Positions 33,301-46,800 of a stretch of DNA of 64,000 nucleotides are shown piece after piece. Under the pieces are notes generated by a model that searched no databases, was not told the DNA's origin, and saw only the letters and a list, made by a program, of their open reading frames with translations. Location of the stretch: assembly GCA_022266195.1 (NCBI GenBank), contig WHVY01000003.1, positions 4,278,001-4,342,000 of the forward strand, written 5' to 3'. Source of the stretch: Tetranychus cinnabarinus (Eukaryota; Arthropoda; Arachnida; Trombidiformes; Tetranychidae). Each line of letters opens with the position of its first letter. Within the stretch, counting starts at the first letter, position 1. The position numbers and the translations under genes are program-made.

Positions 33301-35172
33301 TTCTTTCACCTAACATTGGTCCCATAATGGGCTATAACAGTATATGACTGAATACCGAATAAAATCTGAGCTAATTCACTTAATAATGAAGATTCTTCAA
33401 GAGCTGTGTCCAGGTTTTCAAATCGAGTCTCAAATCTGACAGCACAAGTAATAAATGCTATAACTTTTTCTTTTACTTAACCTCTAGAGTCTAAATACGT
33501 AAGAAATAAATTTTTAGCCGTTTTTTACCATTTTGTCTACTTTTGTAAATTAGTGTATAAATTGTGACAATTGTTGTCATTTTAGTAACATCTTCATGGG
33601 TGAAGTTTTTCATCAAACTAATTTTCTTGTTACTTTGAATGATCCAAGAGCAAATGGGCTCGATTTGTATGCAATATTCAAACATAGCGATTCGTTAAAG
33701 TTTAAAGTTATCGAGGAAAGTATGCAATTTATATTTCACCTGCAGAAATAATAATTGATCTTTACTAAACTTTTTTAGATTTATTATTCTCTTGATTTTC
33801 AATGGTTACTCTTGCTGCTCACAACGTTGTAAGTATTATAAAACTTGTGTTGTAAGGATATACGGAAGGTTTAAGGCCATACCATATCATAGAAAGCATT
33901 CAAACGTTTTAATATGTAAAAAATAGTTATCTGGCTCAGCACCTGGAATACAGAACGGTTTCACGTTCAGACAAACCAACAACTAACGTAGTTTATTAAA
34001 CTTTTTATGAACACTAAAAGAGGTAAACAAACTAAGCTCAACTCTTTGTTTCATGTAATTTGCTGAATAAAACTAAAGATCAATCTTGTGAAAGAGGATA
34101 AGATTCTTGCATATGAAAACTTGGTTTCTATTTTTAGTTTTGACTCTAACGAAAGAATCGTAAGAATCAAAAAACACCAACAAGAAAGAGATAACCACAA
34201 TAATAAAGATATTAGGAACTATTACCAGGCCTAGACAATTGGACTCGAAGGATGCATTTTAGTTGATTTTTTAACCTTTTAGACAGTGGTTTGCTCATAT
34301 CGACTATGATTCATTAAAGTCACTAGTTCAACATTCAGAAATTGATAGAAGCCAAAATTTTCAAAGAACTTCATTACAAAACAATAATTTGAGTAACTTT
34401 TTTTTATTATTTCAAATCAAAATGTTTTGCAAAATCATTGCTACTGTTATTTATTATTATTAATATTTATTGTTGTTTTTGTTGTTTATTGGACAAATTT
34501 TTGTTCATAAAAGTGTTATAAAATAAATCGTTAGGTTAACCAGTCCATAAATAGCTCGCAATTTAGATTACTTGATTTAATGTCGATTTTCGTTAGATTA
34601 ATAAAAATTGTGTTTCTCTGTAACTGAAATAAATACAGTGTGATGCAAAAGACTTGAGATGAGCATCATGTAATTTGGTTTGAAGAAGGGTTTGTTACCA
34701 TTTGTACCTAACTGTAATTTATTATTTGCTGTTTACAGCTCATTTATCTTAATCATTCAAGGTGATTTCGAGATATTCAGCTAATCATCAGTCCATTTAT
34801 ATAAATAAAGTAGATGTAGACTGACGACAATACTAATTAAATAAAAATTTAACAACTTAATATGCAAACGATAATTTATCATTTAATCTGAAACATACCC
34901 AGGTAACCTTTAAGCCCAGTTTTAATCTTGAAACATTTATTGTTTCCATAACAAGGTCTAAATCGCAATCATCTCTGCAACTGTCAATAAATTGAATTGT
35001 CTTAGATCCAAATTTGTCATATTAAGTTTGTTCAATCTTCAAATACCGTGATTAATATTTTGTATTGCTAGATACATCTTCTGCCCATTAGTCAGTCCAA
35101 AGAAGAATCTAATTTATTGTTAATCTTTCTTATTCATTTGATTATTCAAATTAATTTCATCAACTAGTCTGC

Positions 35173-36594
35173 ATGGGAAATATCAAAGTAAAAACAATTG
35201 TTCCATTAGTACAAATTGTTTTGACTCAGGTTGCTTTATTCACGCTCTTTTGGTCGACTTGTTACGGTGTATCACCTGAAGCATCTTTTTCCTGGAATGG
35301 AAAGATCTTGGCTTTCTTGATTATCTTTGCATTAGCCTTCATTGCCGGTCAATTATGCAAACTGGTTCGTGTGCCTGCACTAGTTGGTATGCTTTTAGCT
35401 GGTATAAGCTTGTCCAATTTAACCGAAATTCAACTAGATCCGTCCCTATCATCCACTGCTCGTGACCTGGCTTTAGGTGTTATCTTACTAAGAGCTGGCA
35501 TTTCACTCGATCCTAATGCACTACGAAAGCTATCATGGGTTTGCCTAAGATTGGCGTTTACTCCATGTGTAGTTGAAGCTGTAGTTTTGGCCATTGGTAC
35601 TCATCTACTCTTGCATCTTCCTTTTCTTTGGTGCATGGTGGTTGGCTTCGTTTGCACAGCCACTTCACCTGCTGTTATTGTTCCAATCATGATCAATATG
35701 CAAGATTTGGGATATGGAATTGATAAAGGCATACCAACACTGGTAATAGGAGGTTCATCTGTTGATGATATTGCGGCCATCACCTGTTTTGAGATATTTT
35801 TGAGCTTGGCCATGTCTACGTCAACCTCCATTACATCTACTCTACTTGGTCCAATCGAAGCGGTTTGCGGATTGATTCTGGGAATCACTCTTGGTTTATT
35901 GTTTTGGGTTTTACCACCTAAATGTGATGCTGATGATATTGAATCGCGACCATTTGCTGGAAAAGTCAGATTCTGGCTTCTCTTATTGACTGGACTCAGT
36001 TTTATTTATGTCACCAAAAGATTAAATTTTGAATCAATGGGTCCATTGGGTGTACTATCAATGAGCTTTGTTGCTGCTCTTCGATGGCGTCAAGAAGGTT
36101 ACATAGATGCCATGATATACAGTTTGAAAGATATTTGGTTTTTCTGTGAAATCTTTCTCTTCAGTTTAATTGGTTATGAAGTTAAATTTAGTTCCTTGAA
36201 GATGCACACAATTCTCTGGTCATTAGTTTGTCTTGTCATTGGATTGATTGCACGAACTATAACTTCAATTGGTATTGTTGCTGGAGCTGGATTAACTCTG
36301 AAGGAACATCTTTTCATTGGCATTTCTTGGTTACCAAAAGGAACAGTTCAAGCTGCAATTGGTTCCATTCCCCTTGAACTAGCACGAGCCAAAAATGATG
36401 AAACCATGATAAGCTATGGATTGACCATTTTAACCTTCGCTGTTTTATCAATAATAATATCTGCACCATTAGGAGCTTTTTTGATAAAATACTCTGGACC
36501 TAAACTGTTGGTAAAATCAAAGAAACAACAAAATGATAATTTTGATGGCATTTCATTGGAATCTGTCCCTCACATTAGCAAGGCTCATTTTTAG
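35173..36594 (+). CDS. SLC9B (NHA)-type sodium/hydrogen exchanger
   Basis: A single uninterrupted frame of 473 residues from ATG 35173. It reads as a polytopic membrane protein of about 12-13 helices, beginning with VPLVQIVLTQVALFTLFW. The paired acidic motif SSVDDIAAI (Asp198-Asp199) matches the ion-binding aspartates of NHA/CPA2 antiporters. GQLCKLVRVPALVGMLLAGI, VCTATSPAVIVPIM and WLPKGTVQAAIG are typical SLC9B blocks. Such proteins exchange Na+ or Li+ for protons, at the plasma membrane or in organelles; in arthropod epithelia they work with V-ATPase. Unlike most neighbours the coding region has no intron. Which of the SLC9B1/B2 relatives it corresponds to cannot be told from sequence alone. 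Confidence 0.94.
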   Translation: MGNIKVKTIVPLVQIVLTQVALFTLFWSTCYGVSPEASFSWNGKILAFLIIFALAFIAGQLCKLVRVPALVGMLLAGISLSNLTEIQLDPSLSSTARDLALGVILLRAGISLDPNALRKLSWVCLRLAFTPCVVEAVVLAIGTHLLLHLPFLWCMVVGFVCTATSPAVIVPIMINMQDLGYGIDKGIPTLVIGGSSVDDIAAITCFEIFLSLAMSTSTSITSTLLGPIEAVCGLILGITLGLLFWVLPPKCDADDIESRPFAGKVRFWLLLLTGLSFIYVTKRLNFESMGPLGVLSMSFVAALRWRQEGYIDAMIYSLKDIWFFCEIFLFSLIGYEVKFSSLKMHTILWSLVCLVIGLIARTITSIGIVAGAGLTLKEHLFIGISWLPKGTVQAAIGSIPLELARAKNDETMISYGLTILTFAVLSIIISAPLGAFLIKYSGPKLLVKSKKQQNDNFDGISLESVPHISKAHF

Positions 36595-38785
36595 CAATTA
36601 TTTATTGTAACCATAATATTGTTAAAATTGAGCTTATCGACATGGTATATTAATCAAGATTGGTTAGTCCAATATAAAAATTTAATGTTGCAAATTAGGC
36701 AAGCCACTAATTTTGGTAATGAATTGTGGTTTAAGTAAATACATGTTATTAAAATATGCAAACTACATAGTCTCAGAAATCAAACGTACTCGTCAATACA
36801 GTATTCAAATGAACAATGACATCTCTTTACCTTAACAGTATCATCTTGATGTTTTTATTTTTTGTTGAACCTCTTTTAACATCTTTTAACCTCTTTTTAA
36901 CCTTTTTAACACTTTTTGAACCTAAATCAACAATTGTAACTGTTGATAATTTATTTCGTCTCTGCATTTCAAACCTAAAAGGTATTAATAAAATTGTACA
37001 TTTCTCAAGCATTAACCTCTTACCTCTTCCTAACCTCTTGTTATTATTAACAAATAATCATTTATACATCACCACATTGATCGCCATCAATAAAATAATC
37101 ATTGCATGGATTTAAATTGGCAAATCGACATTATTAGTATTACTTTAGTGCAATATTGCTAATAAAACTATCTGATAACTTGAACCAAAAGTTAAAGGTT
37201 AACATTGATTGAAAATAATGTTCATTACTGACCAATACAGGGAAAGGGTAAGAAGAAATGTAAATATGTTTGCAAAGTAAACCAAACTAATTACAATTTT
37301 CTTACGATAATGGCAGTTTTTATTATTAGTTACTGGTATTTAAAACTACAAGAAAGGCCTTTAAATAATTGACATTAAATTTTTACTCGGTCCCTAAATG
37401 AAGCCGGATCTCAGTCCATTGACATTCATTATGATGTTGCTTTAAACAGCTAAAATTGACCAAATTAACCCAAAGGTTAGATGATTGATCAATCAAATAT
37501 TGGCAATATTTACCATAAAATTCAAGCAAGTTTAACAAAAGCTCAAAAGATTTTCGATAATCTAGTCTCACGAAAATTGTAAAATTAACTGAATTTATAA
37601 GGTAATGATGGATCTGGTTAATTTAAAAGCTTTTTATTTTAAAATAATTAGAGTCATCAGACAGCCAAGGAGTGTCTTTCAATGAGGCTTAAGACTTGCA
37701 ATTTATAGCGAAACCTGCACCTTGTATATCATCATAGACTCCATTCAATGATTAATCCTTTTCTTGATTTCAACTCAACTCAGACTCGAGCCTTTTAAAA
37801 GGCTGAAATTGTTCAAAGAGTTAATTCACTGAGCCAAGACCAAAAATCTTAAAATACTTGCTTGAATTTTAACCCAAACCATATTTGATTCAAATATATC
37901 AATACGTCCTGATTGACAAATATTTAAAAAATATTATTTTGTAATTGTTGGATTTTTTCTTGTATTCACATTGAAACAGAGACAAATCAAGATCTTGAAA
38001 GGTTGATAGATGCAATTGTTTTAAAACCTTAACCGATCAAAGACAAATAGACATTTATATTGATTGTTTTTTTAGTTGGATAATTAAGCAATTATTATTA
38101 AATTTGACTTGTAAATCTAAATCAGCATGAGTTTTCATGTGAATTTAAATAGATTAGATGAAATCTTTCATCAGACTCAGAAGGGGAAATATTGAATCTC
38201 TCATTGGATTAGTAGTGGATAAATTAAAATTGATCATCTATTTTTGTTTTAATCAAACTTGACTGCAACAAACTGTAAGTTAAAATTATTGACCGCGAAT
38301 CTTTGACATAACTAATTGCATTCTCGGATTACCTTAATCCAACTGACTGTGAATTTCCTGCGGAAACTGAGCAGTTTAACTTGGGTCGCAAAACAATCAG
38401 ATTAAATTTTTTATTCACTTTATTAACCAACTTATTCCAATTGTTACACTGGATCACAGACCTTAAAACTGAAGATGAGTTTTAATCCAGACAGTATTAA
38501 AATTGCGTTCTAATTGTTGAATGACGCAAAATATTCAAGTCTTTCGTTAATACTATTTTGGTTGCTGCAAAGAGACAAACAATTTCATCAGTTGAGTACA
38601 ACATTAACATTGAGTCTAACCCAAGTCTGGAACCAGTAAATTAGCCCTAGAATAAGATTGTAAATCATTCATTGATCAAGTTGAGTTAATCAGAGATAGT
38701 TTATCCAGTATTTACTTGAACCATTTCACCAGAAAGGTTAGTAACTTGCCATTTAGCCTGTGACTTACAAGACAATAACATTTTG
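36595..38785. other. Intergenic region, simple TTTTAACCTC repeat near 36862-36922
   Basis: The 3' region of the antiporter gene includes several degenerate copies of CTTTTAACATC/CTTTTTAACC. A 99-codon open frame across it arises from this low-complexity sequence and is not a gene. The remainder is AT-rich with nothing recognised. Confidence 0.5.
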
Positions 38786-39273
38786 ATGATGAATTTTGTT
38801 GCTTTTAAAGATCAACACACAATGTCTAAACTATTCGTATCAATATCAATCTTGATTTTATTAATTGTGAGCTTCATCCCATTAATAACAATGGCCTGGG
38901 TACCGAATGGGTCACCCTCTCTTGGACCAATGCGTATGGACAAAAAAAGTGACGGATTCCTTGAAGTTGGCTGTTATGGTGACTATGATAAAGCCATGTT
39001 TGCCCGATTGGATCGCTTGTGTGAGGAATGCTATGAGCTTTACCGAGTTCCTGATTTATTTACTCAGTGCAGGTTAGTTTTCAAACCTAATTTATCGTGA
39101 GTACAAATTAACCTTACAATTTCAATCATGATTTGATCTTTATTAGGCAAAGCTGTTTTAGAAATGATTACTTTCCTAAATGCATTGAAGCTTTAATGGT
39201 GACCAATGAAAAGGAGAAACTCATGGAAATGGTTGATATCCTTAATCGAGGTCGACTTTTTCATCCAGCATGA
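38786..39273 (+). CDS. ITP: Ion transport peptide / CHH-family neurohormone precursor
   Basis: Two exons, 38786-39072 and 39147-39273, give 137 residues. A downstream in-frame ATG at 38822 would give a more typical start with signal peptide SKLFVSISILILLIVSFIPL. A linker follows, then the dibasic MDKK site, then the mature hormone beginning SDGFLEVGCYGDYDKAMFAR. All six CHH/ITP cysteines are present (GC, RLC, EEC, TQC, QSC, PKC), for three disulfides. CHH/ITP hormones control ion and water balance and metabolism. The intron after the fourth-cysteine exon is at the conserved family position but only 74 bp long. The C-terminus (NRGRLFHPA) has no Gly-Lys-type amidation end, like the long, non-amidated ITP-L forms. 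Confidence 0.93.
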
Positions 39274-40034
39274 TTAAATGCATAATCATTATCAACGTAA
39301 GCAATTAAGATGGATCAAAATTCCTCTATATATCCAATTGTTTCTATCTTCTCACTATTCTTCATGATCTCGAAGGAGTAACAAATTTGACTTTTTGCAA
39401 TTTATTTTATTTAATGTAATCTTCCAAATGATTGTTTTTTTCGGTTCTCTTTTGTTTTACGATTTGTTTTTTTATGATTGAAGACAATTGCTTGATTGAT
39501 TTCTCATTAAGCTAAATCGAGGCGGTTACACTCAATAAAATGGTCAGCTAAGATGATTATCAAAACAACACCTAAAGTGCAGTATTTGTTTTTACGCTTT
39601 CCTTGTTTTCAATGATTTCTGATGTGATTGAACAATCATGTACAATGTTGCTGGTTATGTTGAATAAAACTGTGTTAAAAACAAAGTTTAAACGGTATAT
39701 GTACACATAGTTATGTTGGTTTAACGCTGTTTTTGCGACCAAATTAAGCACTTGAATAGCGAGACGATGAACATTTGATTGTCAAAACGACAAAATTCAA
39801 CAGGCCAAAACTGGGACGTTACCCATTTTGATATATTAATGGCTATAAATAAATTTTCAACAATTTTGCTACATATTCCATGTTAAAAATAGCATGGCAT
39901 ATGTATTAATATTTCCAATGATTGTATATAACTTAATGTATTGATTCTTTTGTTCCAAGTTCATTAAATATGATCTTTCCTTGTCAACGTCGATTGAATA
40001 AGAATGATTGACCATGATCAAATAAGTAATGTGT
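39274..40034. other. Intergenic region between convergent ITP and CAMKMT
   Basis: It contains the ITP 3' untranslated region (AATAAAA at about 39663 is a candidate polyadenylation signal) and the CAMKMT 3' region. No gene is seen. Confidence 0.5.
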
Positions 40035-40979
40035 TTAATAACGTGGCTTGGTCAGAATCATCAGTAATGGATAATGTCGATCGGGTGAATACTGATATCT
40101 ATCTCTTTCATCTAGATAAGTTGTATGCATTGACCAGATGATTGGATCGTAATTTTCTTCGTGTTGAACTATAAATCTTTTACCGGTAAGGTTGGCAAAT
40201 TTTTCGAAAGATTGATTCCTACTTGGAGCTATAATATAGCATTTCCCGTTTACCTTCAATAAGGACCAAATGGTTTGTTCCAGATTTATGTGACAATTTT
40301 CTAGATATAAGCAATCAGAAATGAGAATAACATCAATGGATCCAATAAGATTTTGATAATCTTCATGCTGGCCCCAAGTCAACTGAAGAGCTTCGATTGG
40401 AATGTCTTTGGATATAAATCGAGATCTATTTCTGGCTAGAATCAAATTCAAGTTGTCGATGCAATCAGGATTACCATCGGTAAGAAATAATTGCGCTGGA
40501 TTACAAGTTGATGCAACAATTAGACCACTTAAACCGGTCAAACCCGAACCAAGCTCCAATACAATCTTCCCATTGAATAGTGGTTTATTTTGAAGACACC
40601 AATGACCCAAAATTTTCTCAGAAGGCCAAATACAAATAGCACCGGTTGAATCACGAGAAACAAGAATCTCGGCAAAAGGTATTTTACCAGCAGGTAGCCT
40701 TATTTCAAGGTTAACCTCATCACTACCTTGACATTTAACTTTATACCAAACATTTGACTCGTTTCCATTAGATTTATCAGATTCTTTCTCAATGGCCGCC
40801 AGAGTTATCAAGGGAAAGCCATTGAATAAGCGTATAGAGCCATCGTATGGAGCGGCAGCCTCTAAGCCTTCATAAAACACTTTAGCTAAAATATGCCAAC
40901 GAGCCCGAGCCAAAGTCCGTCTCAGACCAATCTCTATTTGTTGCTGCTTTGAATCTGTGGTTGAATCAGTTTTCATCAT
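40035..40979 (-). CDS. CAMKMT: Calmodulin-lysine N-methyltransferase
   Basis: A single exon of 314 residues from ATG 40979. CAMKMT uses S-adenosylmethionine to trimethylate a lysine of calmodulin (Lys115 in vertebrates). Visible family marks are a basic N-terminus RRTLARARWHILAKVF, the conserved GAICIWPSEKILGHWCLQ, the SAM-binding loop VLELGSGLTGLSGL, LFLTDGNPDCIDNL, DVILISDCLYLE, the HEENYDPI segment and the terminal HYPLLMILTK. Length matches the human enzyme (about 320). It is intronless, whereas vertebrate CAMKMT has many introns; intron loss is common in compact arthropod genomes. It probably acts in the cytosol and nucleus. Confidence 0.92.
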   Translation of the reverse strand: MMKTDSTTDSKQQQIEIGLRRTLARARWHILAKVFYEGLEAAAPYDGSIRLFNGFPLITLAAIEKESDKSNGNESNVWYKVKCQGSDEVNLEIRLPAGKIPFAEILVSRDSTGAICIWPSEKILGHWCLQNKPLFNGKIVLELGSGLTGLSGLIVASTCNPAQLFLTDGNPDCIDNLNLILARNRSRFISKDIPIEALQLTWGQHEDYQNLIGSIDVILISDCLYLENCHINLEQTIWSLLKVNGKCYIIAPSRNQSFEKFANLTGKRFIVQHEENYDPIIWSMHTTYLDERDRYQYSPDRHYPLLMILTKPRY

Positions 40980-43800
40980 CACAATCTGACAAACAGATCA
41001 ATCAGCTGGCCTGTCAGCTGAGACGATAATGTAAAATCTTGGAATCAATAAATTTATTCAAATCTTGATTTGAATGCTGGTTACTGCGTCACATCACTTA
41101 TTATTATAATGATCAAAGATGGATACGATTAATTTTGACTAAAAAAACATGCTGTCAAGACCGAATGAAACATGGACAGATTAAGCATACACAATATGTA
41201 TTACACATAACACAAAAAGATAGAGAGAGACTATGTTTTTGTTTTAAGATGGCACAATTTTTGAAATTACAATTCTAAGGACAATTGATAATGATTCGTT
41301 GTTTATCCATGGGATACTAAATTTAAATTTAAAACACTTGAGGTGAAAATTATTAAATATGTTGTTAAATTCAATAATATTTTGCTAATAACAACCTTAC
41401 TTATCTTTCAATGATAGACATCAACAGAGACCTCTCCAATAATAATGGTGAATCATGTCTGGTACATCTATATTTTTACATATTTAAAATATATAAATGG
41501 TTTCTGTTTAATATTCAAAACCAAAACTTTTTGCAAATCTTTCGATAGATTTTTTCTTGAGCTCGCGAGTTTCATTCCTCAAGTATTTTGCGTCATCTGA
41601 CCTTTTATTGCTTCAATATCTCGTTCTCAAATAATATTTTATCATTTTCAAGACAAATTATTGCCGTGATTTTGACAAAAACCAGCTCCATCTACTGAAT
41701 TACCAATGGCAATGAAAAAATCTTGAATTATCCTAATATTAATTATACTATGGCTTCGGCCTCGACACCAATAGATGACTTCAATTTCTTTGTCTAAATA
41801 ATCGTGAAACCACTGTAACGAGTAAATGTTCTGATATTAGGCTTATAGCCAAGCCTAATAAAAATTTGAAAACTAGCTCTGAAGCCCAAGTCTAATGCAA
41901 TTCAGCCTTTTGCCTGGACTTAAACTTGGATGATGCACTCTTAGCGTATTGATTTTTCAAGATCACTTTGCTATCGATTTATTTCGATCTTTAATTATAT
42001 CGCATAATCGTAATAAATTTGACTAATATCCGAATAATGATAAAAACATTTTAAAGCCATTGCATGTGTCTTATCGTATCTGTTTAAATTTGGAACAACC
42101 ATTTAATTGCTTAAAAGCTGGACATCAGATTAGATGTCTAAAAGTTTGAAATTTTACCCAAACGTCTAAGTTTAAGCTGAGGTTGAATAAAATGTTAGAC
42201 GTCTAACCCAGTGTCTATTGATTCAGGCCTGAAATCTAGACTTTTAGAAGCTCTAATTCATTACTAATGAGTATTATCAATTTTCAATCAAATCAATAGT
42301 TAAAACTTGCGAATTGATCTCTTCCATACTGATCGACTTTCAAAGTTATTCTCATTTTTATTGCAAAGTTATTTAAGTTCATTTTGATGATAAAAAATGA
42401 AACAAAAAGTCACCTGATTCAGACTATTAGGTAGCATTTTCGAGTGCAAGAGAGTTAAGTGTAATAAGATAGATTGACAGAAATAAATTAAAAGTGAATC
42501 AGAAATCTTGTGAATTTAATCTGATGAGAAGCATTTAAAATATGATTTGAGAAGGAAAATCAAGCGATCGCTGATTATCCATGATATAATATATTTATGA
42601 CAACAATATCCATGACACTGATATCATAAAGGCAATGATTATGCTACACAGAAAAAAATGATGAAAATAATTTACAATATATAAGAAAATTAATTTGTCA
42701 TTTACAATTGAAATAAAATGATACAAGTTTGATCACAATTTAGATAAAAAAAATTCTCCTCAAAAACTGTCTCTTTTATAGCCTTTAGATGATCATCTCG
42801 TGAAATGCCAATGATTATCATCAACAATTGTGAGGACTTGCAACTTTCCAGATAAATGAAAGGCTATTTCAATAAGAAGACAGACTCATCACAGAAATTG
42901 AAATGAAAGTTGTACAGCTTTCATGAATCACCATCATCGAAGTATTGGTTCCAGGTTTCATGAAGAGAAACAGAGAGAAATTGTATTTCCAGAATGTTCA
43001 TTGAAAATGAAAATAAAAAAAGAGTTGAGGAAAAGACAAATGAATGGCAATGTAAGATGAGGAAGAGAAGACAAGATGAGAAGATGAAGATGAATAGAGA
43101 CTAGATATGAACATCATTCGTTGAGTTTGACTTGACAAACAACTGGTCTAATATTTTGTTGGTAAATTTCATCTTCCAACAAGAAAATTGAATCTGAGTC
43201 AGTTGAGCTTCCAGTGTTGAGTTTTATTTAACTGGTCAATCACAGACATGGTGTTGATGATTTGTTGGGTTTCAATTGATGTGTTGATTGGAAAGCAACA
43301 CAAGTAACAATTAGAGAAACAAGTAGATTGTAAGTTGACAATTTGCTTTCCGAATTGACTTTATCCACAAAATAGACAATTGTTATTGCAATTGAGATTT
43401 TGCCTGCTTCTCATGACAAGATTGTCTCTTCTTCCTCTCTGAGAGGTAAGGAAAATTACTAACTGCGTTTCAATTGAGAGATTGCCTTGATTCTGTATGA
43501 AACTGGAAAACCGTATCTTTAGCTTTCTTTATCTTTTGATTAACCATTTCTGAATCTTTGTTGTTTCATTTTTGTCTGTCAATTATTGTCATTTTATGAG
43601 CACACCAGCAAACACCATCGGATAGGCTAATCAGCGTTGAATAACAGGCATCGGTTTAACCGTATAAGTATGATTAGCTAATAGCCAAAATCAATAATAA
43701 ACCAACAACCTCAAGAGCAGCCATTTAGCATTGAGTTATGCCAAATTGTTGATCTTGCAAATGGCATGAGTCTTTGTCTGTGTTTATTGATTGGCTTGGT
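40980..43800. other. Intergenic region between CAMKMT and the Trk gene
   Basis: About 2.8 kb without credible coding sequence. The part from roughly 42,780 to 43,800 may be the Trk 3' untranslated region, as it is slightly richer in purines. No repeats or RNA genes are recognised. Confidence 0.45.
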
Positions 43801-46800
43801 TCACCTCATTATATGAGCATCTATCACTGATGAATTATCCATTAGAAGATTTTCCTCTTTAACTATCTCTCGAAGGCGTGTATGAATTTCACTGGCAGTT
43901 ATCCTTTTAACTGGCGATTCAATCCAACAAGCTTGCATCAGATCATAGATAACATCAGGACAATTCTTGGGTTGAGCTAAAATTTTTCCTTCGACCACCT
44001 CCTTGATAACTTCTTGATTGGATAACTCATAAAAAGGTTGCTTTCCATATGTAAATATTTCCCAAAGGACGACACCAAAACTCCATATATCTGATTGTAC
44101 AGTAAACTTTCGGTAAACAATGCTTTCTGGTGACATCCATCTAATTGGTAACATGGTTTGACGTCCAATCTGTGTAGATGATTGATAAAAAACAAAAGAT
44201 ATTCAATAAATCAACACTTGATAAACAACAATTGACTAATTCATCTATATCAAGATATAACTGAACGTAATAAGAAAGCTGACTTTACCAGACTTTTCCT
44301 TTTTCCAGTGAATAACTAACTATTTAATTGATTATTTGCTATCCATATTATTGTTAATTTCAAGTTAAAGATAATCATTTGAGTAAGTGTAAGTAAGGTA
44401 AATAAGGCTCCACTTAAAAATGAAATATTGATAAATAAGATGAACCTTTAAACTGTGTGCTCTGTTTTGCCTTGATTTAACACCAAACAGTTATCTGTGT
44501 CAAGCAATCATGATGAAAACATGATCATATGATTTGCAACAATTGCCGTTAATTTTGCTAATCATTGGCTGAGAAAATGAAAGTTCACAACAATCAATAC
44601 CTTATGTAATGTTGTTGACAGCGTCAGAGACTAAATAAGACGAGTTAAGTGATGTTAACAAGATTTTTCAATTTTTCCTTGAAAATAATATATTTTTTTG
44701 CTTGTAATATCAATTCCTTTCAACTTTAATCAAGGCTGTTTTCAGAAGCATTCATTCAATCAAGGTTTCCTGTACAATATTCAATTGGATAACAATAAAA
44801 AGAAAAGGAGAAATAAAATTTGTTCAAATTTTTCGCCTCAAATACTTTTCTCATCTTGGCGTCTTCGTCTACCCAAAAATGATTAGGATGATGTCTCATT
44901 ATTTTTGATGATTAACTTGATTATCATAAGGATGATACGTGATAAATGGCGAAGCTTTAATAAACTTTGTCACCAATTAAGTAAACTCTTTGTTGATTGG
45001 GTTGTTTTCAGGGAGAGAAGAACAAGCAAGACAGAGTTAACCTCAATTAATTTAATCAATGAGAAGAAGTCTATCGTCAAGTCTTTTATGATATTATTAT
45101 TGTAGCTATTATCATCTTCCATATGACAACATGATTGATATTTATTATCATTATGATAGTTATGTTGATTATGAGCAAATGAATTTATGTGTAACATGAT
45201 GAGTTTAAAGAAGCTGTCGGAGATGATTATGATGAAGTTTGATGAGGCTGAAAAAGGGATTCACAATTACCTTATAATAATCAGTAGCGTAAAGATCTCG
45301 GGACATGCCGAAGTCACCGATTTTAACGAGCAATTCATCGCCAACCAAACAGTTGCGAGTCGCTAAATCACGGTGGACAAAGTGTTGTAATGAAAGGTAC
45401 TCTAGTCCAGCAGCTATTTGTACAGATATCCTAAGTAGATCAGAGTAGCCAAGTTTATCATATGAAGATATCTTGGAATCATTGATTTTAATCAAATTGT
45501 TGGAACAATCGTTGGCTCTTAGATAATTGTTTAAATCACCAAATTTCATGTATTCAATGATCATCATTAAAGGTTCACCGTCAACAGAGATACCATAAAA
45601 TTGGACTATGTTGGCGTGGGTTAAATTGGATAAAACTTCGGCTTCTCGTTCAAAGTCTTTCCGCACTTCGGAGTCACTTGAATCTTTGAGTGTTTTAATG
45701 GCAGCCAATGTTGACTCTTCATCTGGTTTAAGGCATTCAATGGTTCCAAGGAAAACTCGACCAAAAGCTCCTTCACCCAATTCTTGTAAAAAATTTATTC
45801 GATCTCGTTGGATAAGCCTTAAGCCTAAGGAAAGAGTAAATAAATTGTTAGCAAATCATTCAATTGAAATACAAATACAAATATTTGGTTAACTGATAAT
45901 AGGCTATAAAATTGAATAGACAATATCAATTTTAATATTGACTTTTATTTGAATTTGACCAATGATTTTGGTGTCATTAACTCCTAAAGCCCCTCATCTT
46001 CAATTGCTTTCAAGTAGCAAGATGACAAGGATGATATTGATAAACCGATACGGGTAAATGTCCTCAATTAATTAAACTATGTTGATGGTTATGCTAATTT
46101 GGGAAAATTTGACGGTTAACCAGAAAATACTTCCGTAAATGATTATTAATTACTGAATATTACCAAGTATTCATCCGATCATCAATTGAAAACAAAAGAT
46201 AGACACAAAAATAGAGCAATAACTTGCAAAATAAGGTCAACTTTGGGTGGCTAAGAAACATTGAAATGGCTCTTCTTTGCAGATCACCTTTGCAGAGGAT
46301 TGGGTTAAAAGTACCAGATTTTGCGAGTTACTCCTTTGCCTTGATTGTACAAGGTTGCCTTACTTTTGATGGGACCAAATTTAAAAATCATTAAAGGTTA
46401 AACAGTTTGATGAAATACAAAACAAGTTGATGTTTCTGTTTGATATTTGTTCGTATATGTCAAATGATATTGTTTGTCCAAAAGTCAACAGAGTTATCAA
46501 TAACCTATCATCATCCTGATGATAATGATGATCATCAACCTTCAAGTTGTCAATAGGAAAGGTAAAGTAGTCTATCAAATGAAATGAAATATTAGCAAAG
46601 TAACTATTGGCAACTTGAGTTAAATGTTAATAAATGCTATTAATAAATAAAAAGAAAGTAAACAGAATTGTTAAAATGGTTTTACCTGAATCAGAGCAAA
46701 GACTATCCTTGGTTGGGGAATAATTTGGATTACGAATCATTTTGGATGCATTTAAAGGTATCTTTTCACGGATCGCAATTTCCAGAGTTTCATTCTTATT

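Larger units (their letters stand above)
31572..35172. other. Long intergenic region with dispersed repeats
   Basis: It holds two members of a dispersed repeat family (32290-32690 and 32950-33300). The rest is AT-rich without a convincing open frame. The last part should include the promoter and any non-coding first exon of the SLC9B gene. Confidence 0.5.

Noticed and set aside
35601..35888. 95-codon minus-strand frame within the antiporter
   Set aside because: It is the antisense shadow of a strongly conserved membrane-protein coding region.
36816..37115. 99-codon frame after the antiporter gene
   Set aside because: It is composed of low-complexity TTTTAACC sequence, has no splice context or domain, and lies in the likely 3' untranslated region.
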